Of a stretch of DNA of 64,000 nt, positions 25,756 to 33,380 are shown in pieces. The position numbers and the translations under genes were made by a program. The notes beneath the pieces were generated by a model. That model was given only the letters and a program-made list of their open reading frames with translations. It was not told the DNA's origin and did no database searches. This stretch comes from Frigoribacterium endophyticum. GTDB lineage: Bacteria; Actinomycetota; Actinomycetes; Actinomycetales; Microbacteriaceae. Position 1 is the stretch's first letter; the number at the start of each line of letters is the position of its first letter. The stretch is taken from assembly GCF_011759585.1 (NCBI RefSeq), contig NZ_JAAOYV010000001.1, forward strand, positions 372,001 to 436,000, in the 5' to 3' direction.

Positions 25756-26306
25756 GAGGGTCCTCCGGGTCGGCGACGGCGGGGTGCGGGCGGGAGCGCC
25801 CGGTGCGGGTCCGAGGGCGGCGCCGGGGGCGGGGGCGGGGGCACCAGCGCCGTCCGCAGCGCGGCGACCCCGTCGCTCGCCGCCCGGCGGGCGGCGTCGT
25901 GGCTGACCCCGGTGGCCTCCGAGACCTCGCGGTGGCTGAGCCCGGCGAGGTGGTGGCCGACGACGGCGACGCGCTGGCGGTGCGGCAGCCCGCGGACGGC
26001 GTCGAGCAGCTCGTCGTCACGGGCGAGCACCTCGTCGAAGGGCCGGGGTGCGGGCGGCTCGGGCAGCGTCTCGACCGGGAGCGCTCGGCGGGCCTGCCCG
26101 CGCAGCACGTCGAGGGCCTTGCGGCGCGCGACGGTCACGAGCCAGGCCTCGACGTTCGTCCCCGGCGGCAGCCCGGGCCAGGCGACGAGCGCGGCGAGGA
26201 AGGTCTCCGACCAGGCGTCGTCGGCGTCGGCCGGCGGCAGCAGGGCACGGCAGACGCGCAGCACGGTGACCCCGTGCTGCTCGACGGCGCGGTCGAACGG
26301 GCCCAC
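25752..26306 (-). CDS. ECF-type sigma-70 family RNA polymerase sigma factor
   Basis: This 184-aa protein has sigma region 2 (DADDAWSETFLAALVAWPGL...EAWLVTVARRKALDVLRGQARR, residues 26-75) and region 4 (LPHRQRVAVVGHHLAGLSHREVSEATGVSHDAARR, about 105-140). A Pro/Arg-rich tail ends the protein. No anti-sigma gene is adjacent. It starts with GTG 1 nt after the upstream methyltransferase stop and overlaps the downstream one by 4 bp. Its position inside an alkylation-repair operon suggests it controls the response to alkylating damage, but that is inference. Confidence 0.88.
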   Translation of the reverse strand: MGPFDRAVEQHGVTVLRVCRALLPPADADDAWSETFLAALVAWPGLPPGTNVEAWLVTVARRKALDVLRGQARRALPVETLPEPPAPRPFDEVLARDDELLDAVRGLPHRQRVAVVGHHLAGLSHREVSEATGVSHDAARRAASDGVAALRTALVPPPPPPAPPSDPHRALPPAPRRRRPGGPS

Positions 26307-26307
26307 G

Positions 26308-26910
26308 TCAGAACAGCCGGCTCTCGCGCCGCTCGGCGGGCTCCTCGAGGGCCAGCAGGAACCTCTTGCGCTCCAGCCCGCCCGCGTAGCCGGTGAGGGC
26401 CCCGCCGGCGCCGACCACCCGGTGGCACGGCACGACGATGCTCAGCGGGTTCAGCGCGTTCGCGGCGCCGACGGCCCGGGCCAGCCCGACCCCGCCGAGG
26501 CCCACGGCGAGCTGGCCGTAGGTGCGGGTCTCGCCGTGGGGGATCGTGCGGAGGGCCGCCCAGACCCGCTGGCGGAAGTCGTCGCCGCGCGGCGCGAGCG
26601 GCAGGTCGAAGGCCGTCCGCTCGCCGGCGAAGTACTGCCCGAGCTGCCGGGCCACCTCGCCGAAGTCGCTCGCGCCGGTGCCGACGTCGGAGCGCGCGCC
26701 CAGGGAGTCGCGGGTCGGCCCGCGCCGGTGGCCCTCGAACCACAGGCCCACGAGCCCGTCGACGCCCCCCGCGACGGTCAGCAGGCCCACGGGCGTGCTC
26801 GTGGTGGTGTGCACGACCGTCGCGTCGGGGGCCGCGGTCGGGGCTGCGTCGTCCGTGCCCCTGCCCGTGCCCGTGGTGCCCGCTCCGCGCGCGCTGCCGG
26901 TCTCCGTCAC
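26308..26910 (-). CDS. ogt: Methylated-DNA-protein-cysteine S-methyltransferase (copy A)
   Basis: This 200-aa protein is a second O6-alkylguanine methyltransferase and the first gene of the operon. It has VVPCHRVVG near residue 160, HGETRTYGQLA and ARAVGAANALNP, so all key residues appear intact. Its N-terminus is a Gly/Thr-rich stretch of about 35 residues absent from copy B. The GTG at 26910 has GAGGAGA upstream; the longer frame was rejected for lack of conservation. A TAGCAT box (26938-26933) may be the -10 element. Confidence 0.93.
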   Translation of the reverse strand: MTETGSARGAGTTGTGRGTDDAAPTAAPDATVVHTTTSTPVGLLTVAGGVDGLVGLWFEGHRRGPTRDSLGARSDVGTGASDFGEVARQLGQYFAGERTAFDLPLAPRGDDFRQRVWAALRTIPHGETRTYGQLAVGLGGVGLARAVGAANALNPLSIVVPCHRVVGAGGALTGYAGGLERKRFLLALEEPAERRESRLF

Positions 26911-27042
26911 GGTCGTCTCCTCGCCTCTGCCGATGCTACCCACGCTGCAGACGCGCGAGAGGGGGCGGATGTGAGGTGGCCGTCGCGAGTTCGTCCCCCG
27001 ACCGGTGGGCGAGTGCACCGACCGACCTGGTAGACAAGCTGG

Positions 27043-27058
27043 TGCACCCTCGGGTGCA
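27043..27058. repeat. Perfect 7-bp-arm palindrome in the acyP-ogt spacer
   Basis: TGCACCC (27043-27049) and GGGTGCA (27052-27058) flank a 2-nt centre. It lies in the 270-nt non-coding spacer after the acylphosphatase gene and upstream of the alkylation operon. It may be a short terminator hairpin or a regulator site. Confidence 0.5.
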
Positions 27059-27138
27059 GCCCGGTCCGGGGACTCCACGCTGTCGGGTGCGTGCGAGCTC
27101 CCGGGCCGGGTCCCGGCACGCGGGCCCTCGCCGACGGT

Positions 27139-27170
27139 GCCGCCCGCCGCCCGCCGCCCGCCGCCCGCCG
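27139..27170. repeat. Heptamer tandem repeat (GCCGCCC)
   Basis: Four complete GCCGCCC units and a partial fifth lie immediately downstream of the acylphosphatase stop codon. A pure heptameric array of this kind is prone to slipped-strand copy-number change. Confidence 0.9.
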
Positions 27171-27180
27171 ACGCTGCCGT

Positions 27181-27459
27181 TCAGTGGCGCGTCTCGAAGC
27201 CGCCCTCGCCGATCGGCGACAGCTCGCTCACGTCGACCCCGTCGACGCGGGAGCCCCGCGGGCCCTCCGTGAGCCACTCCAGCAGCTGGCCCACCGCCTC
27301 CGGCGTGCCCTCGGCCTCCGTCTCGACGGTGCCGTCGGGGAGGTTGCGCACGAACCCGGCGACGCCGAGCCGGTCGGCCTCGCCCTCGGTAGAGAAGCGG
27401 AAGCCCACGCCCTGCACGAGGCCGCGGACCACCGCGCGCCGTCTGATCACGTCGTCCAT
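27181..27459 (-). CDS. acyP: Acylphosphatase
   Basis: This 92-aa enzyme hydrolyses acyl phosphates in the cytoplasm. It has the phosphate-binding loop VQGVGFRF (residues 16-23, with the catalytic Arg) and the GFVRNLPDGTVE motif (about 34-45, with the catalytic Asn). Its length is typical. It stands alone, flanked by hairpins. Confidence 0.95.
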   Translation of the reverse strand: MDDVIRRRAVVRGLVQGVGFRFSTEGEADRLGVAGFVRNLPDGTVETEAEGTPEAVGQLLEWLTEGPRGSRVDGVDVSELSPIGEGGFETRH

Positions 27460-27541
27460 GCTGCGACCGTACCCGCGCCTCCCGCGCTCGGGCCCGCCTA
27501 GCCCGGCCGCCCTGCCCGGCCGCCCTGCCCCGTCACGACGA

Positions 27542-27599
27542 CGGGCGGGTGCGACCCGGGCGGTCCGTCGTCGACGCCCGCCCGGCTCGCACCCGCCCG
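27542..27599. terminator. Long hairpin downstream of the aldo/keto reductase gene
   Basis: CGGGCGGGTGCGA (27542-27554) pairs perfectly with TCGCACCCGCCCG (27587-27599), a 13-bp stem with a 32-nt loop. It lies 17 nt beyond the minus-strand aldo/keto reductase stop. Confidence 0.7.
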
Positions 27600-27615
27600 C
27601 CGTGGGCCGTCCGCG

Positions 27616-28602
27616 CTAGCGGTCGACCGTCGACATGTCGGCGTACCGGTCGCCCTGGGGCGCGGCCACCGCGTCGAGCTGCTCGACCTGCGCGGCCGTG
27701 AGCACGACGTCGTCGGCGGCGACGTTCTCGTCGAGGTACGTGCGGCGCTTCGTGCCGGGGATCGGCACGACTCCCTCGCCCTTGGCGAGAAGCCACGCCA
27801 GCGCGACCTGGCCGGGCGTCGCCCCGACCTCGCGGGCCACGGCGTCGACCTGCTCGACGATGCGGACGTTCGCGGCGAGGTTGTCCCCGCTGAACCGCGG
27901 CGCGAAGCGGCGGAAGTCGTCGTCGGCGAGCTCGTCGACCGAGCGCAGGGCACCGGTGAGGAACCCGCGGCCGAGCGGCGAGTACGGCACGAAGCCGATG
28001 CCGAGCTCGCGCACGAGCGGCACGATCTCGGCCTCGGGGTCGCGGCTCCAGAGCGACCACTCGGTCTGCAGGGCGGTGATCGGGTGGGTGGCGTGGGCCC
28101 GGCGGATCGTCTCGGGAGCCGCCTCGGACAGGCCGAGGTGGCGGACCTTGCCCGCCGTGACGAGCTCCGCCATGGCACCGACCGTCTCCTCGATCGGCAC
28201 CTGCGGGTCGACGCGGTGCTGGTAGTAGAGGTCGACGTGGTCGAGCCCGAGCCGCTGCAGCGAGCGGTCGATCGAGCGGCGCACGTACTCGGGCCGGCCG
28301 TCGACCGCGCGCTCCTTCCGCGCCTCGGGGTCGGTGACGTTGCCGAACTTGGTCGCGACGACGACGCCGTCGCGTCGGCCGCGCAGGGCGCGCCCCAGCA
28401 GCTGCTCGTTCGTGTGCGGGCCGTACATGTCGGCGGTGTCGAGCAGGGTCACGCCGTGGTCGAGCGCGGCGTGGACCACCCGCACCGACTCGTCGTCGTC
28501 GGTGCCGCTGCCGGTGTAGAACGCGGACATGCCCATCAGGCCGAGGCCGAGGCGGCCCACGTCGAGTCCGCCGTCGACGTTGCCGAGTGTCGTGTGCTTC
28601 AT
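27616..28602 (-). CDS. Aldo/keto reductase family oxidoreductase
   Basis: This 328-aa NADPH-dependent barrel enzyme of the YajO/YghZ-like group has a [16 protein letters not shown] segment with the catalytic Asp and Tyr near residue 55, a TKFG lysine motif near 83, and an [13 protein letters not shown] cofactor loop near 275. It probably reduces aldehydes or ketones. I chose the ATG at 28602; the longer frame adds non-conserved residues. It is divergent from a VOC protein gene. Confidence 0.92.
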   Translation of the reverse strand: MKHTTLGNVDGGLDVGRLGLGLMGMSAFYTGSGTDDDESVRVVHAALDHGVTLLDTADMYGPHTNEQLLGRALRGRRDGVVVATKFGNVTDPEARKERAVDGRPEYVRRSIDRSLQRLGLDHVDLYYQHRVDPQVPIEETVGAMAELVTAGKVRHLGLSEAAPETIRRAHATHPITALQTEWSLWSRDPEAEIVPLVRELGIGFVPYSPLGRGFLTGALRSVDELADDDFRRFAPRFSGDNLAANVRIVEQVDAVAREVGATPGQVALAWLLAKGEGVVPIPGTKRRTYLDENVAADDVVLTAAQVEQLDAVAAPQGDRYADMSTVDR

Positions 28603-28667
28603 GCAGACCACGCAACACCCGCTGTCGGGGTGCCCGCTGGGAGGGGGACACCTCGCGCCCACGGGTC

Positions 28668-28697
28668 TTGACACGGTCGACGGCGCCTCGCCATCAT
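28668..28697 (+). promoter_or_regulatory. Probable promoter of the VOC gene
   Basis: TTGACA (28668-28673) is followed after 18 nt by CATCAT (28692-28697) upstream of the VOC gene start at 28755. The -35 box is perfect; the -10 is weak. Confidence 0.55.
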
Positions 28698-28754
28698 GCG
28701 GGAGACGACCGGCGGCGACGGGCCGCCGGCGCCCCGCAGAGAGGCGGCGCACCG

Positions 28755-29207
28755 ATGCCCACCATGATCTTCGTCAACCTGGCCGTCGACGACGTCGCCC
28801 GGTCGCGCGCCTTCTTCGAGGCCCTGGGGTACTCGATCAACGAGGGGTTCAGCGACGAGAACGCCGTCAGCGTCGTGATCAGCGACACGATCACCGCGAT
28901 GCTGCTCACGAGGCCGTTCTTCGCGGAGTTCACCCGCAAGACGATCATCGACGCCACCACCTCGACCGAGGTGCAGCTCGCCCTCAGCGCCGAGAGCAAG
29001 GAGGAGGTCGACGCGACGTACGCCGCCGCGCTCGCCGCGGGGGCGACGCCGGCCGGCGAGCAGGACCACGGCTTCATGTACTCGAAGAGCTTCGACGACC
29101 TCGACGGCCACCACTGGGACTTCGTCTGGATGGATCCGGCCGCGGCCGCGGGCGGTGCCCCGGAGCTCAGCGTCGACGAGATGCGCGCGGGCACGACGGT
29201 CGCCTGA
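28755..29207 (+). CDS. VOC family protein (PhnB/glyoxalase-like)
   Basis: This 150-aa protein begins [26 protein letters not shown] and ends with [14 protein letters not shown], typical of PhnB-like or glyoxalase/bleomycin-resistance-type VOC proteins. The ATG at 28755 was selected because the conserved fold begins there. Enzymatic activity is unknown. A strong hairpin follows the gene. Confidence 0.9.
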   Translation: MPTMIFVNLAVDDVARSRAFFEALGYSINEGFSDENAVSVVISDTITAMLLTRPFFAEFTRKTIIDATTSTEVQLALSAESKEEVDATYAAALAAGATPAGEQDHGFMYSKSFDDLDGHHWDFVWMDPAAAAGGAPELSVDEMRAGTTVA

Positions 29208-29215
29208 CCGCCTGG

Positions 29216-29254
29216 GGGAGGCGCGGTGCCGGCCCCGCCCGCACCGCGCCTCCC
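29216..29254. terminator. Perfect 14-bp hairpin terminator
   Basis: GGGAGGCGCGGTGC (29216-29229) pairs with GCACCGCGCCTCCC (29241-29254) over an 11-nt loop. It lies between the convergent VOC and alcohol dehydrogenase genes and probably acts in both directions. Confidence 0.8.
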
Positions 29255-29277
29255 GAAGGCCCCGCGTCGCGGCCCGG

Positions 29278-30489
29278 CTACGAGCCCGTCGTCAGCTCGA
29301 CCTTCAGCCACCCCGGCTCGCGCCGGTCGAACGCCTCGTACGCCGCGATCGCGTCGGTCACCGGCTCGCGCTCGGTGATCAGCGCGGTCGGGTCGAACAG
29401 CCCGGCGGCGACGCGCTCGATGAGCGGCGGCGTGACGGAGTGGTGGTCGCAGTTGCCCATCCGCACCGTGAGGTTCTTGAGCATCGCGGCACCGATCGGG
29501 TACGTCTCGACCGTGGGTGCGTAGACGCCGATGATGCCGATGCGGCCGTACTTGGCGACCATCTCGACGGCCCAGCGGGCGGCCTGCGACGGCGCGTTCC
29601 CCGGCACCCACTGGTCGCCCTGCGGGGCGGCGTCGGGCGCGACCTGCGCGACCTCCGCCTCGAACGCGGCGGCCTGCTCGGCGTCGGGGGCGGCCGGGCC
29701 GTGGGCGGCGTGCTGTGCGTCGACGCCGACCGCGTCGATGACGGCGTCGACGCCGATGCCGTTCGTGAGCTCCTTGACGACCGCGACCGGGTCCTCCCGG
29801 CTGAAGTCGACGACCTCGGCGTTCTGGGCCAGGGCCTGGGCGAGGCGGTCCTCGAGGTGGTCGATCGCGATCACGCGGGCGGCGCCCTGCTGGAACGCCG
29901 ACGCGATCGCGAACTGGCCGACGACGCCGGCGCCGAGCACGGCCACGGTGTCGCCGCGGCGGACGCCGGCGAGCTCGGCCCCGAACCACCCGGTGGGGTA
30001 GATGTCGCTGAGCAGGATCGCCTGGTCGTCGCTGACCGTGTCGGGCAGCGGGTGCAGGGTGTTCCGGGCCCACGGCACCCGCACGTACTCGGCCTGCAGA
30101 CCATCGACCGGGCCGGTCGAGGCGGGCCCGCCGAAGAAGCTCGTGCCGGCGTCGGGGCCGTTCGGGTTCGCGACGTCGCACTGCGCGGTGTGGCCCTCGC
30201 GGCAGTACCGGCACGCGCCGCACGAGACCGTGCTGTCGATGATCACCCGGTCGCCGGGGCTGAAGCCGCGCACGGCGTCGCCGACCTCGGTGACGACGCC
30301 GACGGCCTCGTGGCCGAGGATCGTGCCCTCGACCATCGGCGCCATCGTGCCGCGCACGAAGTGCAGGTCGGTGCCGCAGATCGCGCTGCGGGTGACGCGC
30401 ACGATCGCGTCGTTCGGGTCGGTGATGGTGGGCTGCTCGACGTCGTCGAGACGGATGTCTCCGACGCCGTGCCAGACGACTGCCTTCAC
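29278..30489 (-). CDS. Zinc-dependent alcohol dehydrogenase (formaldehyde dehydrogenase-like)
   Basis: This 403-aa medium-chain dehydrogenase has the catalytic-zinc region ICGTDLHFVRG and GHEAVGVV (residues 35-70) and a structural-zinc cluster CGACRYCREGHTAQC near 95. The dinucleotide-binding motif VLGAGVVGQFA is near 185. Residues DSTVS and the DIYPTGWFGAE segment match glutathione-independent formaldehyde dehydrogenase-like members. AGGAGGAA precedes the GTG at 30489. It probably detoxifies an aldehyde or alcohol with NAD+. Confidence 0.9.
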   Translation of the reverse strand: MKAVVWHGVGDIRLDDVEQPTITDPNDAIVRVTRSAICGTDLHFVRGTMAPMVEGTILGHEAVGVVTEVGDAVRGFSPGDRVIIDSTVSCGACRYCREGHTAQCDVANPNGPDAGTSFFGGPASTGPVDGLQAEYVRVPWARNTLHPLPDTVSDDQAILLSDIYPTGWFGAELAGVRRGDTVAVLGAGVVGQFAIASAFQQGAARVIAIDHLEDRLAQALAQNAEVVDFSREDPVAVVKELTNGIGVDAVIDAVGVDAQHAAHGPAAPDAEQAAAFEAEVAQVAPDAAPQGDQWVPGNAPSQAARWAVEMVAKYGRIGIIGVYAPTVETYPIGAAMLKNLTVRMGNCDHHSVTPPLIERVAAGLFDPTALITEREPVTDAIAAYEAFDRREPGWLKVELTTGS

Positions 30490-30622
30490 GGGGTTCCTCC
30501 TGGGCTCTGCGGGTCTGTGGGCGGGATGGCCCACGGGCACACGCGGCCGTGCCGCGTGCCCGGACGACGGTAGGCCGGGCGTCGCCCCGCCACCCGCCGA
30601 GTCCGCTCCGTGAACGGGGTAC

Positions 30623-30690
30623 GGCCCGGTCAGCACGCCGGCCCGGTCAGCACGGCGGCCCGGTCAGCACGTCAGCCCGGTCAGCACGGC
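30623..30690. repeat. 17-bp tandem repeat, four copies
   Basis: Units of RGCCCGGTCAGCACGNC occur at 30623, 30640, 30657 and 30674 with one or two differences each. The array lies in the spacer between the surface-protein and alcohol dehydrogenase genes, beside a terminator hairpin. Confidence 0.9.
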
Positions 30691-30726
30691 GGCCCCGTCG
30701 CCGGTCGGGTGACCGGCGGCGGGGCC
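30691..30726. terminator. 16-bp hairpin terminator after the surface-protein gene
   Basis: GGCCCCGTCGCCGGTC (30691-30706) and GACCGGCGGCGGGGCC (30711-30726) pair with one G-T wobble across a GGGT loop, 23 nt beyond the minus-strand stop. Confidence 0.8.
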
Positions 30727-30748
30727 GAGGGGCGCGGGAGGCGCGGTG

Positions 30749-32821
30749 TCAGTCCTCCGACCCGCTCACGACGGCCCGCTGTCGGCGCCGCAGCACGGCT
30801 CGGCCCGTCACGAGGCCGAGGCCCACGACCAGCAGCGCCGCCCCGAGGCCGAGCGGCCAGGACGCGTCGGCGCCCGTGAAGGCGAGGTCGCCGGGCCGCC
30901 CGGCGGGACGGACCGTCGGGGCCGTGCCGGGGGCCACGGGGGCCGCGCTCGCCGTCGGCGCCGGTCCGGCCGTGGGGCCGGGGGAGGGCTCGGGCGTGGG
31001 GCCGGGCGTCGGCTCGGGCGCCACGACGGTCACGGCGACCGTGCCGAGCCCGGCGTCCGCGAACCCTGTCGTGAAGGGCACGGCACCGGCGACGTCGCCG
31101 TCGACGATGAGGCGGTAGTCGGTGCCGGGGTCGAGGCCGTCGAGCACGAAGCGACCGTCGGCGTCGGTCGTGGTCTCGGCCACCGGCGCGTCGCCGGTGG
31201 CGGGCAGCACCGCGACCGGAGCATCGGCGACGGGTTCGCCGTCCTGGTCGACGACCGTGCCGTCGACGCTGACCGACTCGGGCGCGGGCACCTCGAGCAC
31301 GAGCGGCGTCGCGGGGGCGCCGGCGGCCGGGGTGGTGAACGGGACCGCCGCCTCCGCCTGCTCGTCGACGACGATGACGTAGTCGGTCTCGGGCAGCAGC
31401 CCGTCGACCTCGAAGCCGCCCGCGGCGTCGGTCTCGACGGTCGCGACGGTCTCGGTGGGCTCGCCGCCGTCGGCCGGCACGAGCACCACGTCGAGCGTGG
31501 CGCCCGCGGCGGGCGCTCCGTCGGGGCCGGCGATCGTGCCGCTCACCTCGACGGTGGGCTCGGGGGCCGGCGCGGGCACCGGGCGGAAGAAGCCGACCGG
31601 CAGCACGCCGCCGCTGTTGGGCACGAGCGTGCCGAGCGACTCGCCCGTGTCGGCGCGGAAGAGCTCGTACGACGTCGTCGGGGCGAGGTCGGCGACGGTC
31701 GCCGTGCCGTCGTCGGCCGTGGTGACCTCGGCCACCGTGGCGCCCGAGGCGCGCTCGACGAGCCTCAGCGGCAGGTCAGGCACGGGCGTCCCCTCGGTGT
31801 CGACGATCGTCGCGGTGACCGCGACCGACGTCGGCGCGGGCGCCGGCGCGGTCGGGAAGGCGACGTCGGCGACACCGTCGGCGGACGTCAGGTCGACGAC
31901 GACGTCCTCCGCGGCGGGGGTCCCCGCCGGCGGCTCGACGGTGACGCGCCAGCCCGGCGCGGCGGTGAGGGCCGGCACGACGTACTCGCCGCGGGCGTTC
32001 GTGGTGGTCTCCGCGACGACGGTGCCGGAGGCGTCGCGGACGGTGACGGCCGCTGCCGGGAAGGCCGCGCCTCCCTCGGTCACGGTGCCGGTGAGCGATT
32101 GCGTCCGCGTCGCGAACCAGGTCTGGAAGACCGGGAAGCCCGAGCGCTGCTGGAAGGTCAGCGTGAGCGAGCCGAGCGGCACGGTCGGGCTGAACCAGGC
32201 CGCGGCGCCCTCGGTGTCGAGGGCGCCGGCGTTGCCGAGCAGCACGCCGGTCGAGGAGTCCCAGGTGGGCACGTCGCCGAGGCCGGCCGCGTCGCACGAG
32301 GGGCCGCCGGCGACGCGGCAGTAGTTGTAGGCCGAGCCGAAGCCCAGCGCCGAGGCGGGCACGGCCGCTCCGGCCGGGTCGGTCGCGGTGACGGTCACCT
32401 GGTCGGCGTCGATGTCGCCGAGCACGAACGACCAGCCGGCCGAGGGGGTCGCGGAGCCGAACGTGTAGGTGGTGACCGAGGCGGCGGAGGCGACGGGTCG
32501 GTCGAGCTGCGGCCGCAGGTTGAGGTAGGGCAGGCCCCGGCTCGACCCGTAGCGCTCGCCGGGCGCGGTGGAGGCGGCCTGCCAGGTGCTCGAGCCGCTC
32601 GGCACCGTGGCCTGGCGCGAGGTCGAGGTGAAGGTCGTCTCGGGGAAGCCGCCGGGCAGCGACATCGTGCCGGACCACTCGCGAGCGCTCCCGCTGAGCG
32701 TGAAGCTGCCCCAGGCGCCGGCCTGGGCGGCGGAGGCGGTGGTCGCCCCTGCGAGGGCGAGCCCGAGCGCGACGACGGCGACGGTGCCGGCCGCGGCGCC
32801 GCGGCGGAGCGCGGCCCTCAC
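30749..32821 (-). CDS. Secreted repeat protein with LAFTG sorting signal
   Basis: This 690-aa surface protein has a signal peptide (residues 1-32, cleavage after ATTASA), an N-terminal domain of about 230 residues and then several carboxypeptidase-regulatory/CNA-B-like beta modules. The modules show DxxGxxVPxL...TxYxL and DGRFxLxGLxPGTDYxL patterns. The C-terminus has LAFTG, a hydrophobic helix and RRRQR, a class E-like sortase signal. It is probably anchored to peptidoglycan as an adhesin or stalk. The GTG start overlaps the stop of a small upstream ORF and has no ribosome site of its own. Confidence 0.87.
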   Translation of the reverse strand: MRAALRRGAAAGTVAVVALGLALAGATTASAAQAGAWGSFTLSGSAREWSGTMSLPGGFPETTFTSTSRQATVPSGSSTWQAASTAPGERYGSSRGLPYLNLRPQLDRPVASAASVTTYTFGSATPSAGWSFVLGDIDADQVTVTATDPAGAAVPASALGFGSAYNYCRVAGGPSCDAAGLGDVPTWDSSTGVLLGNAGALDTEGAAAWFSPTVPLGSLTLTFQQRSGFPVFQTWFATRTQSLTGTVTEGGAAFPAAAVTVRDASGTVVAETTTNARGEYVVPALTAAPGWRVTVEPPAGTPAAEDVVVDLTSADGVADVAFPTAPAPAPTSVAVTATIVDTEGTPVPDLPLRLVERASGATVAEVTTADDGTATVADLAPTTSYELFRADTGESLGTLVPNSGGVLPVGFFRPVPAPAPEPTVEVSGTIAGPDGAPAAGATLDVVLVPADGGEPTETVATVETDAAGGFEVDGLLPETDYVIVVDEQAEAAVPFTTPAAGAPATPLVLEVPAPESVSVDGTVVDQDGEPVADAPVAVLPATGDAPVAETTTDADGRFVLDGLDPGTDYRLIVDGDVAGAVPFTTGFADAGLGTVAVTVVAPEPTPGPTPEPSPGPTAGPAPTASAAPVAPGTAPTVRPAGRPGDLAFTGADASWPLGLGAALLVVGLGLVTGRAVLRRRQRAVVSGSED

Positions 32822-32919
32822 GCGGCGGGCGCCGTGGCCGAGGCGGCCGGGACGGGCCGCGGGCCGGGCCCGGGCTTCGGGGCGGGCGTGGGAGCGGGTG
32901 TGGCGGCAGACGTGGTCAT
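32818..32919 (-). CDS. Pro/Ala-rich 33-aa upstream ORF coupled to the surface-protein gene
   Basis: An ATG at 32919 with a GAGGGGA ribosome site opens a 33-residue Pro/Ala/Thr-rich frame. Its TGA overlaps the GTG of the surface-protein gene (GTGA). The surface-protein GTG lacks a Shine-Dalgarno, so translation of this ORF would deliver ribosomes to it. It may be a coupling peptide rather than a functional protein. Confidence 0.5.
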   Translation of the reverse strand: MTTSAATPAPTPAPKPGPGPRPVPAASATAPAA

Positions 32920-33017
32920 CGTGGTCCCCTCGACCGGGCCCCCTGATGAGCCCGTCCCCCGAGGCTAGCCGCGAGCTGAGCGTCTGTCACCGACGGATCG
33001 GCGACCGGGGACGAGAA

Positions 33018-33059
33018 CGGCACCGCCGCCTCCCGGGGTGACGGGGGCTGACGGTGCCG
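33018..33059. terminator. Hairpin downstream of the small basic protein gene
   Basis: CGGCACCG (33018-33025) pairs with CGGTGCCG (33052-33059), with GC-rich sequence between. It lies 33 nt beyond the minus-strand stop at 33093. Confidence 0.55.
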
Positions 33060-33092
33060 GGGCGCTGCCGCCGACGCGGCGCTCGGAGGGAG

Positions 33093-33230
33093 CTAGCGCT
33101 TCTTGACGTTCGAGACGGCGTCCTCGGAGTGGGAGGCGGTGCCGCGCTTGTCCTTCTTGTCGGCCCGCTTCTCCTTGAGCGACCGCGTCGCGGTCGTCTT
33201 GGTGGACTTCTTCGTCGATTTCTCTGCCAT
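33093..33230 (-). CDS. Small Lys/Arg-rich protein
   Basis: This 45-aa very basic protein starts MAEKSTKKSTKTT, contains RSLKEKRADKKDKR and ends NVKKR. GGAGG precedes the ATG by 9 nt, and codon use is like its neighbours, so I consider it real. Short Lys-rich proteins with a SLKEKRADK core are common in actinobacteria, but I cannot name a function; nucleic-acid or ribosome binding is possible. Confidence 0.7.
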   Translation of the reverse strand: MAEKSTKKSTKTTATRSLKEKRADKKDKRGTASHSEDAVSNVKKR

Positions 33231-33380
33231 GGTGGTGCCTCCGTCGCCCGTCCACGATGGACCGGTGCGCCGGAGCCTACGGTGCGGTGCCCCGATGCTC
33301 GCTACCCTCGTCGATGTTCACGGCTCACGCACGGCAGGGCGTGTCGAGGACGCCCTACCCGACAGCGCCCGAGAGGCACC

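Noticed and set aside
25752-26306. Sigma factor as a fragment or pseudogene
   Set aside because: Both regions 2 and 4 are intact and the gene is tightly overlapped with its neighbours, so it is likely functional.
28595-28620. Second copy of the TGCAACACA-type operator near the aldo/keto reductase start
   Set aside because: Only a partial GCAACAC match is present and it has no opposing arm, so it is not a dyad like the one at 3331-3351.
30623-30690. Possible CRISPR array
   Set aside because: The 17-bp units are contiguous with no unique spacers and no cas genes are nearby, so this is a tandem repeat.
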